Shown here piece after piece: positions 6,690 to 12,361 of a DNA stretch of 14,386 bases. The notes beneath the pieces are model-generated. The model had not been told where the DNA came from. It did not search any database and worked only from the letters and a program-made list of their open reading frames with translations. The position numbers and the translations under genes are program-made. How positions within the stretch are numbered: position 1 is the stretch's first letter; the number at the start of each line of letters is the position of its first letter. This stretch comes from an uncultured Prevotella sp. (GTDB taxonomy: Bacteria > Bacteroidota > Bacteroidia > Bacteroidales > Bacteroidaceae), in NCBI GenBank assembly GCA_938028745.1, contig CALIZL010000064.1:1-14386 (forward strand), in the 5' to 3' direction.

Positions 6690-6696
6690 CTCCTTT
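6690..6696 (-). promoter_or_regulatory. Shine-Dalgarno site of tonB
   Basis: Minus-strand AAAGGAG ends six bases before the tonB ATG. It supports the start at 6683 and is unusual in a window where most starts lack such a site. Confidence 0.75.
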
Positions 6697-6724
6697 CTTA
6701 ATTAATCATTAATAGGCTATCGGT

Positions 6725-7384
6725 TTATTCAATACCCTTTTTCTTCAGCAGTTCGCTGTCTTGGGGATTGATTTTGTCGATAACGTATTTACCTATACTG
6801 CAAATCTGCATTTCGTCGAGAACATCCACCAAGTTCTTATAAGAAGCCTTGTCGGTAGCCTTGATGATGATGGTCAGCGTTGGTATTTTCTGTCCATCCA
6901 CTTCACCAGCTTTAAGTTTAGACAATTCCTTGTCGTACTCGGCTTGCGTAAACTTGGGGTTTTCAAGTTTCTTCTTATCAAGTTTCTGCTTAGCAGCCAT
7001 AATTTGCCTTACAGGAACAGTACCGTCTTCCGTTTGATGGTTAATCAATATGTCACGGATACCTTTTGCGCCCCATGTTGTCTCCTTCATCGTAGACGGG
7101 TCGTTGTAGTTAGGCAAACCATCGACGTGATAAATCTTATCGTTACCAGCCACATAGATCGTAATGGTCTGTGAGGCCTTCGTTACGGTTTTATCATCGT
7201 CTGTCATATTCTTATCGTTACTAGGCATACTCAATTCCATCGTCTGGGGCTTGGCCAAAGAGGTACAGAGCATGAAGAACGTAATAAGAAGCATCATCAT
7301 GTCCACCATAGGGGTGAAGTCGACGCGGACGTCTTTTTTCTTTTGTTTTCCGCCGCCTTTTCCTTGTTCAACTAATTCTGCCAT
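6725..7384 (-). CDS. exbD: ExbD/TolR-family proton-channel protein (second copy)
   Basis: The protein has 219 residues. It is the stator-side partner of ExbB, using the proton gradient to energise TonB. A basic, glycine-rich N-terminus (GKGGGKQKKKDVRV, 8-21) is followed by the family signature DFTPMVDMMMLLITFFMLCTS. Asp28 sits in the single membrane segment (about 26-44) where the proton-carrying Asp25 of E. coli ExbD lies. The periplasmic part is about 175 residues, well above the roughly 95 of the 141-residue E. coli protein. The extra material is a Lys/Asp-rich insert (about 52-160, including MAAKQKLDKKKLENPKFTQ). The standard end follows (TLTIIIKATDKASYKNLVDVLDEMQ). The start is 3 bases past the stop of the other exbD, and its GGAGG site lies inside that gene. 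The two ExbD proteins differ clearly and probably form a mixed dimer; that is inference. Confidence 0.93.
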   Translation of the reverse strand: MAELVEQGKGGGKQKKKDVRVDFTPMVDMMMLLITFFMLCTSLAKPQTMELSMPSNDKNMTDDDKTVTKASQTITIYVAGNDKIYHVDGLPNYNDPSTMKETTWGAKGIRDILINHQTEDGTVPVRQIMAAKQKLDKKKLENPKFTQAEYDKELSKLKAGEVDGQKIPTLTIIIKATDKASYKNLVDVLDEMQICSIGKYVIDKINPQDSELLKKKGIE

Positions 7385-7387
7385 TCT

Positions 7388-7999
7388 TTAATCCTCCACC
7401 TTTTTATACGATGTAATGAGATAGTAACGGTTTTCGCTCAAGTCTTGGAGTTCGGACATCACCTTCTTCACCAAGGCGTAGGGCGTTTTCTCGTCGGCCT
7501 TAATAGCCAGCTTCACATCAGTGTTTACCTTACGTGCCTCTTTCACCCAAAGTTGGAACTCGCTTTCCTTGCCGTCGATACTGTCGGTAGGAATGCCATA
7601 GTTCTTGAGTGTTTGAGCCATTTCGGTTTCCGATTGTGAGAGATACTGCTGGATAGAGTTCATAGGAACTCCCCACATGGCGTCTTTTTTGAACTTGTTC
7701 ACCTGCTGTGGTGTGAACTTCATTCCATAAAGCTCGCTCATGCCTTCGAGCACGGCCTGCGTGTCGTTTTGGTTGTCCATACTCATGAATATCTTTCCCG
7801 ACTTATCGACAAGGATATTCAGCACACTCTTCTCGGGCACTTTAATCTCCGATACCGAGCCAGGGGTAACCACCTTCACAGGTTCGTTCTTGACGAAAGT
7901 AGACGTCAACATGAAGAACGTTAGAAGGAGCACCATGACGTCGCTCATCGGGGTCATGTCGATCCAAGTGGATTTCTTCTTAATTTTTACTTTACCCAT
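7388..7999 (-). CDS. exbD: ExbD/TolR-family proton-channel protein (first copy)
   Basis: The protein has 203 residues. A basic N-terminus (KVKIKKKSTW, 3-12) leads into the ExbD signature DMTPMSDVMVLLLTFFMLTS. Asp20 occupies the proton-binding position in the single membrane segment (about 18-36). The periplasmic domain again exceeds the classical size: strands such as KSVLNILVDKSGKIFMSM are followed by an extra helical stretch (about 86-150, including FTPQQVNKFKKDAMWG) before the conserved end (DVKLAIKADEKTPYALVKKVMSELQDL). It lies 31 bases downstream of exbB and 3 bases upstream of the second exbD, so the genes are surely co-transcribed. Paired exbD genes next to exbB and tonB are known in Bacteroidota such as Flavobacterium. 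Confidence 0.93.
   Translation of the reverse strand: MGKVKIKKKSTWIDMTPMSDVMVLLLTFFMLTSTFVKNEPVKVVTPGSVSEIKVPEKSVLNILVDKSGKIFMSMDNQNDTQAVLEGMSELYGMKFTPQQVNKFKKDAMWGVPMNSIQQYLSQSETEMAQTLKNYGIPTDSIDGKESEFQLWVKEARKVNTDVKLAIKADEKTPYALVKKVMSELQDLSENRYYLITSYKKVED
7393..7397 (-). promoter_or_regulatory. Shine-Dalgarno site of the second exbD
   Basis: Minus-strand GGAGG lies within the last codons of the first exbD, eight bases before the ATG of the second. This suggests coupled translation of the two ExbD proteins and supports the start at 7384. Confidence 0.65.
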
Positions 8000-8030
8000 A
8001 GTGATAAAATTTTAAAGGGTTAGCAAAAAA

Positions 8031-8861
8031 TTAAGCTTCTTCTGCGTGGTTGGCTTCGTAGGTCTGAGCGATAGAATAACCAACCTCATCGAGTGCGTAG
8101 GTCAGCTTATCGATCTTGTTGGTAAAGAAACCGTAAGAAATAACAGCGAACCACGAAGTGGTAATACCGAAGGCTGTATTGATAAGAGCCTCAGAAATAC
8201 CAGCAGACAGAGCCAGCGAGTCTCCACCGCCACCAGCAGCCAGAGCCTGGAACGACTTGATCATACCCGTTACCGTACCAAGAAGACCGGTAAGTGTACC
8301 CAGCGTTACGAGGGTTGCCAAGATGGGAAGGTTCATCTGCAAGGTAGGCATTTCAAGTTGTGTAGCCTCTTCGTGAGCTTGTTGAATCTTAGCAATCTTC
8401 TGCGAAAGCTTAATGCCGTGAACGGTTTCCATTGCTTTGTAAGCTTGCAGCGAAGCCGAAACAACGTTGGCTACCGAACCCTTTTGCTTGTCGCAAAGTT
8501 GTTGTGCACGGTTGAAGTCCTTATCGTTAAGGGCTGCCTTAATGTTAGCAACGAACTTGGTGAGTGAACCCGTACCAAATGCGGTGCGCAATGCCAACCA
8601 ACGCTCAACAGAGAGTGCGAGCACGGTGAGCAACAAAGTCTGAATAACAGGAACCACAAGACCACCTTTGTAAATCGTTCCCCAAATGTCGAGTGGGTGT
8701 CCTTCGTTATCTCCACCTTGGAAGTGAGCGGGGCTACCCAAGTAGAACTTGAAGAAGCATGCGGCGATGATGAAGCAGCAAACGATTACCCAAAATGCTG
8801 CTCTAATTCCTTGAAAGCCCTGAGACTTTTTAGCAGGGCTGGCTGTTTTCTGTGTTGCCAT
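8031..8861 (-). CDS. exbB: MotA/TolQ/ExbB proton-channel protein
   Basis: The protein has 276 residues and is the pentameric inner-membrane channel subunit that, with ExbD, uses proton motive force to drive TonB. Membrane segments are at about 21-40, 67-87, 178-200 and 222-246. The extra first segment is a common addition outside Proteobacteria, where ExbB has three. The diagnostic MotA_ExbB domain is clear: LPILATLVTLGTLTGLLGTV (178-197), TGMIKSFQAL (198-207), a glycine-rich turn AAGGGGDS, and GISEALINTAFGITTSWFAV (221-240). Glu224 in SEALINTAFG corresponds to the functional glutamate of the E. coli protein. The segment between the second and third membrane helices is the usual cytoplasmic helical domain. 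It is the first gene of the operon, with a candidate promoter about 110 bases upstream and an AT-rich leader without a Shine-Dalgarno site. The gene downstream follows after 31 bases. Confidence 0.95.
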   Translation of the reverse strand: MATQKTASPAKKSQGFQGIRAAFWVIVCCFIIAACFFKFYLGSPAHFQGGDNEGHPLDIWGTIYKGGLVVPVIQTLLLTVLALSVERWLALRTAFGTGSLTKFVANIKAALNDKDFNRAQQLCDKQKGSVANVVSASLQAYKAMETVHGIKLSQKIAKIQQAHEEATQLEMPTLQMNLPILATLVTLGTLTGLLGTVTGMIKSFQALAAGGGGDSLALSAGISEALINTAFGITTSWFAVISYGFFTNKIDKLTYALDEVGYSIAQTYEANHAEEA

Positions 8862-8978
8862 AATTGAATTTTTTAAATTTTAGTTGTTAATAAATATTTA
8901 AGTTTATTTTGTTCCTTATAGTATAGACGTTCGTCCAAATGCTGATTTGTCGTTGGGCTTTTGTCCTTAATGGTTACG

Positions 8979-9013
8979 CAAAGATACTCATTAATGTATA
9001 AAATGAAATACAA
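8979..9013 (-). promoter_or_regulatory. Candidate promoter of the exbB operon
   Basis: Minus-strand TATCTTTG (8979-8986) matches the TAnnTTTG element. The nearest upstream TTG (9011-9013) is 24 bases away, longer than the usual 19-21. Transcription would start near 8972 with a leader of about 110 very AT-rich bases. The -7 element is good and the -33 element doubtful. Confidence 0.45.
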
Positions 9014-9114
9014 TTAAGATGTTTTAACGATGAAAAGTTACCAACAGGCCTGCTAAATAGCATAAACGCACCATTATAAAGGAAAAAAACGGCTTTTTGT
9101 CACAATTCTCAATA

Positions 9115-10308
9115 TTATACAAGTCTTGCTAATGTTTCTTTAATTCGCCGCATTGCCTCGCGAAGATTGTCGTCGCTGGTGGCATAGCTGAACCGAATAC
9201 ACTCCGGGTCGCCAAACGCATCGCCCGAAACGGTTGCCACATGTCCCACTTCAAGCAGATACATGGCCAAGTCGGTAGCGTTGTTAATCACATAGCCATC
9301 GGTATGCTTGCCAAAGAAACTGCTGCACTTAGGGAAGAGGTAGAACGCACCTTCGGGTACATTCACTTCAAGGCCTTCTATTTCCTTTGCCAGTTTCACA
9401 ACGAGGTTTCTACGTCGTTCAAAAGCCAAGCGCATGTCCTCCACACAGCCCTGGTCGAGGGTGTAAGCAGCTTCTGCCGCCTTCTGACTCACCGAGCATG
9501 GGCCGCTGGTATATTGTCCTTGGAGCTTATTACATCCTTTTATTATCCATTCGGGTGCGGCCATGTAGCCGATACGCCACCCCGTCATGGCATAAGCCTT
9601 TGAAACACCATTAACGATGATGCACCTTTCTTTCATGCCGTCGAACTGTGCGATGCTTTCGTGGCGACCCACATAATTAATGTGTTCGTAAATCTCGTCG
9701 GCCAGCACATAGAGGTCGTCGTGCCTGCGAATCACTTCTGCCAAAGCCTTCAACTCCTCTTTAGAATATACGCTACCCGTTGGGTTGCTGGGCGAGCACA
9801 AGATAAGCATCTTCGTCTTAGGCGTGATGGCAGCCTCCAATTGTTGGGGTGTCATCTTAAAGTTCTGCTCAAAACCGGCGTTCACATACACAGGCGTTCC
9901 GCCGGCCAGTTTCACCATCTGCGGATAACTCACCCAATATGGTGCAGGCACAATCACCTCATCGCCGTTATTCACCAAGGCCATCACCGCATTGCACACG
10001 CATTGCTTAGCCCCGTTAGACACCAGCACCTCGTTAAGACCATATTCCAGGTTGTTCTCCTTCTGCAACTTGTCCACGATAGCTTTTCTCAGTTCGGGAT
10101 AACCAGGTACAGGCGAGTATCTCGAATAGTTCTCGTCCACGGCTTTCTTAGCCGCATCCTTAATGTGGTCGGGTGTATTAAAGTCCGGCTCTCCCACACT
10201 CAGGTTGATAACGTCGATACCCTGCGCTTTCATTTCGCTACTTTTTTGTGACATAGCGAGCGTTGCCGAAGGCGATAGCCGATTAAGTCTGTCAGATAAT
10301 TGTGCCAT
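9115..10308 (-). CDS. Class I pyridoxal-phosphate aminotransferase (aspartate aminotransferase-like)
   Basis: The protein has 397 residues, the normal size for the family. It transfers amino groups between an amino acid, probably aspartate, and 2-oxoglutarate in the cytoplasm. The fold-type I features are in order: NLSVGEPDFNTPDHI (35-49), SRYSPVPGYPELRKAI near 62-77, the phosphate-binding NGAKQ (98-102), aromatic W125 that stacks on the cofactor, SPSNPTG (172-178) with Asn175, D204 and Y207 in LADEIYEHI, the Schiff-base lysine K237 in SKAYAMTGWRIGY with R245, and R372 in IRFSY, which binds the substrate carboxylate. This looks like the subgroup Ib enzymes (aspB/aspC-like of Thermus and Bacillus). 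Specificity for aspartate, prephenate or aromatic acids cannot be settled by eye. It is a single-gene unit with a candidate promoter at 10338 and is 253 bases from the exbB operon. Confidence 0.93.
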   Translation of the reverse strand: MAQLSDRLNRLSPSATLAMSQKSSEMKAQGIDVINLSVGEPDFNTPDHIKDAAKKAVDENYSRYSPVPGYPELRKAIVDKLQKENNLEYGLNEVLVSNGAKQCVCNAVMALVNNGDEVIVPAPYWVSYPQMVKLAGGTPVYVNAGFEQNFKMTPQQLEAAITPKTKMLILCSPSNPTGSVYSKEELKALAEVIRRHDDLYVLADEIYEHINYVGRHESIAQFDGMKERCIIVNGVSKAYAMTGWRIGYMAAPEWIIKGCNKLQGQYTSGPCSVSQKAAEAAYTLDQGCVEDMRLAFERRRNLVVKLAKEIEGLEVNVPEGAFYLFPKCSSFFGKHTDGYVINNATDLAMYLLEVGHVATVSGDAFGDPECIRFSYATSDDNLREAMRRIKETLARLV

Positions 10309-10337
10309 ACATATTCTTGTTTAGAAGGTTTATTGTG

Positions 10338-10372
10338 CAAATGTACTTATTATATCACAGCTAACGAAACAA
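10338..10372 (-). promoter_or_regulatory. Candidate promoter of the aminotransferase gene
   Basis: Minus-strand TACATTTG (10338-10345) fits TAnnTTTG and lies 29 bases upstream of the start codon. A TTG at 10370-10372 is 24 bases further upstream, slightly long for the consensus. A transcript would have only a very short leader. Confidence 0.45.
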
Positions 10373-10621
10373 AAGCGACTTTATTTTACAAAAAAAACGA
10401 TTTTTCTTTTATTTGTCATCACTGTGCACCGAACGGGTGTTCCAAGCCCAAGCTTATTCGTTCTAGGCTTTGGCTAGGCGCGGGCTGACATGATTCAACT
10501 CACCTGCGCAATAAGCTTACAAGTTGTCAAGGGAACTAACACGAAAGATTACCATTTGCAAAAGCTGCCAAGCAGGCAATAGCCGTTTGCCCATTACATC
10601 TAAATCAGTAAAGGTTGGCTC
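10373..10621. other. Non-coding gap between ribBA terminator and aminotransferase promoter
   Basis: I see no gene here. There is one imperfect inverted repeat (10445-10454 with 10466-10475, one mismatch), and a nine-base word aagcttatt near 10450 that returns inverted as aataagctt near 10510. Neither has a U-tract on either strand. No tRNA-like cloverleaf was recognised. Confidence 0.4.
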
Positions 10622-10622
10622 T

Positions 10623-10679
10623 AAAAAAACAGCTTGCCACAACGCTAACGCGAAGATGCGCTAACGCCGCGGCAAGCTA
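10623..10679 (-). terminator. Rho-independent terminator of ribBA
   Basis: On the minus-strand RNA, 10658-10678 pairs with 10631-10651 in a 21-bp stem with a six-base loop (AUCUUC), followed by G and seven Us (10629-10623). Every position pairs, five of them as G-U wobbles. A further U-G pair (10679 with 10630) can extend it. The five wobble sites are A-C mismatches on the plus strand, and the plus-strand side has no U-run, so the element acts on ribBA transcripts. It lies about 180 bases beyond the ribBA stop. The inner stem carries two GCTAACGC-like words seen in other repeats of the window. Confidence 0.9.
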
Positions 10680-10858
10680 GTTTGAGTACTCAATGAAGTG
10701 CGAATATATGCCTATGCAAGAGGTAACTACCCTCTAGGATGAAGAAACTACCCGAAAACGAGCGGGAAAAACCGCGCAAGCAAGAAGGCACAATCCTTCA
10801 ACCAATCGAGAAACGCGCCCTTGGTACGGGCAAAACTGCATGCGCAAGCCACCTCTGC
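10680..10858. other. 3' untranslated stretch of ribBA
   Basis: About 180 bases between the ribBA stop and its terminator contain no credible reading frame or clear structure. A long 3' region of this size could hold a stability element, but none is visible. Confidence 0.35.
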
Positions 10859-12067
10859 TTACAAATGCAAGTTGTGACCCATACGGTCTTGTTTGGTTTT
10901 AAGATACTTGTAATCGTACTTATTGGGATGCACTTCAACAGGCACATTTTCGGATATTTCCAACCCATAAGCCTCCAATCCCACGCGTTTTACGGGGTTG
11001 TTGGTGATAAGACGCATTTTGTGTACACGCAGATGACGGAGCATTTGTGCACCGCAGCCGTAGTCGCGTTCATCGGGTTTGAAACCCAAATGCACGTTGG
11101 CGTCAACCGTGTCGTAGCCTTGTTCTTGCAGTTTATAGGCGGCAATCTTGTTCATCAGTCCAATTCCCCTACCCTCTTGCTGCATGTAGATAAGCACGCC
11201 ACGTCCTTCTTTCTCAATCATTTCAAGCGAATGGTGCAGTTGGTCGCCGCAATCGCAACGCATACTGCCAAGGATGTCGCCCGTGGCACACGATGAATGC
11301 ACGCGAACCAATATCTCATCATCGTCTTTCCACTCGCCTTTGGTCAGTGCGAAATGTTCCAATCCATTGCTAATCTGCCGGAAAGGCGTAAGCTTGAAAT
11401 GGCCATACTTGGTGGGCATGTCCACGGTTTGCCCCACTTCGATAAGCGATTCGGTTCTTAGGCGATAAGCAATCATGTCTTTGATGCTAATCAGTTTTAT
11501 GCCATACTTATCCGCCATCACCTTCAATTCGGGCAATCGGGCCATCGTTCCGTCTTCGTTCATTATCTCCATCAGCGCACCTGCGGGATATAGGCCGGCC
11601 ATTCGGCACAGGTCTATTGCTGCCTCGGTATGCCCGCTGCGCCTAAGCACGCCGTTGTCTTGGGCATAAAGGGGGTTGATGTGCCCCGGTCGGCCGAACG
11701 TTTCGGGCGTAGACTTAGGGTCGGCCAAAGCCCTGATGGTCTCTGCGCGGTCGTGTGCCGACACACCCGTCGAGCAACCTTCCAGCTTATCCACGGTAAC
11801 AGTGAACGGCGTACCCAGCACCGAGGTGTTATCGTTTACCTGATGGGGCAGGTTAAGCTCTTTGCAACGCGACAAGGTGATGGGCACACACAGCACGCCA
11901 CGTGCATGTTTCAGCATGAAGTTCACCATTTCGGGCGTTATCTTTTCGGCAGCCACGATAAGGTCGCCTTCATTTTCGCGGTCTTCATCGTCTACAACAA
12001 TCACGAACTTACCTTCTTTAAAGTCCGCTATTGCCTCTTCTACGCTATTGAGTTTTATTTCTGACAT
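10859..12067 (-). CDS. ribBA: Bifunctional 3,4-dihydroxy-2-butanone-4-phosphate synthase / GTP cyclohydrolase II
   Basis: The 402-residue fusion enzyme supplies both precursors of riboflavin: the four-carbon unit from ribulose 5-phosphate and the pyrimidine from GTP. The N-terminal half (about 1-203) is the RibB domain, with the acidic metal-binding loop DDEDRENEGDL (26-36), CSTGVSAHDRAETI (98-111), RPGHINPL (126-133) and the HTEAA motif with His146. The C-terminal half (about 208-402) is the RibA domain, with zinc ligands Cys260, Cys271 and Cys273 in HSSCATGDILGSMRCDCGDQ, then QQEGRGIGL (296-304), DERDYGCGAQML (332-343) with the catalytic-position Tyr336, and TNNPVKRVGLEAYGLE (355-370). Key residues of both activities appear present, so both should work. 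The size matches the usual fused enzyme. It lies 294 bases after lptF, separated by a heptamer array, and is followed by a strong terminator. I saw no FMN-riboswitch-like structure in the leader. Confidence 0.97.
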   Translation of the reverse strand: MSEIKLNSVEEAIADFKEGKFVIVVDDEDRENEGDLIVAAEKITPEMVNFMLKHARGVLCVPITLSRCKELNLPHQVNDNTSVLGTPFTVTVDKLEGCSTGVSAHDRAETIRALADPKSTPETFGRPGHINPLYAQDNGVLRRSGHTEAAIDLCRMAGLYPAGALMEIMNEDGTMARLPELKVMADKYGIKLISIKDMIAYRLRTESLIEVGQTVDMPTKYGHFKLTPFRQISNGLEHFALTKGEWKDDDEILVRVHSSCATGDILGSMRCDCGDQLHHSLEMIEKEGRGVLIYMQQEGRGIGLMNKIAAYKLQEQGYDTVDANVHLGFKPDERDYGCGAQMLRHLRVHKMRLITNNPVKRVGLEAYGLEISENVPVEVHPNKYDYKYLKTKQDRMGHNLHL

Positions 12068-12174
12068 GTTTGTTTATATTATATTGTTTCGTTATTGTAA
12101 AGACTCCCCCAACGCTCTCCAAAGGAAAATACAGGGGCACTCCTTACTACTTATTCCATTTACAATTTACTCCT

Positions 12175-12190
12175 TATATATATATATATA
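12175..12190. repeat. (TA)8 dinucleotide run
   Basis: Eight uninterrupted TA units lie 108 bases upstream of the ribBA start and next to the heptamer array. Such runs change length easily and are easily melted. No promoter element could be aligned with it. Confidence 0.85.
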
Positions 12191-12210
12191 ACTTACTACT
12201 TTCCCCCTAC

Positions 12211-12356
12211 TTCTTACTCCTTACTACTTACTACTTACCACTTACTACTTACTACTTACTACTTACTACCTACTACTTACCACTTACTACTTACCACTTA
12301 CTACTTACCACTTACTCCTTACTCCTTACTACTTACTACTTACTACTTACTACTTA
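12211..12356. repeat. Heptanucleotide tandem array (ttactac)
   Basis: About 21 units of seven bases, mostly ttactac with ttaccac and ttactcc variants, fill the gap almost from the lptF stop (12362) towards ribBA. On the minus strand it reads GTAGTAA repeats. These contain TAG and TAA, so all three frames are closed. A shorter outlier sits at 12142-12153. It is non-coding, and the period is not a multiple of three. Confidence 0.92.
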
Positions 12357-12361
12357 ACCCC

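Noticed and set aside
9083..9100. Terminator of the aminotransferase gene
   Set aside because: The stem is only five A-U pairs around GCCG. The run of Us follows, but the stem is too weak to call.
12070..12357. Plus-strand 95-codon frame of Leu-Thr-Tyr repeats
   Set aside because: It is translation of the heptamer array, not a protein-like sequence, and it opposes every gene in the window.
12068..12361. FMN riboswitch in front of ribBA
   Set aside because: The leader is simple TA and heptamer repeat plus AT-rich sequence. None of the conserved RFN elements or a multi-branched structure is visible.
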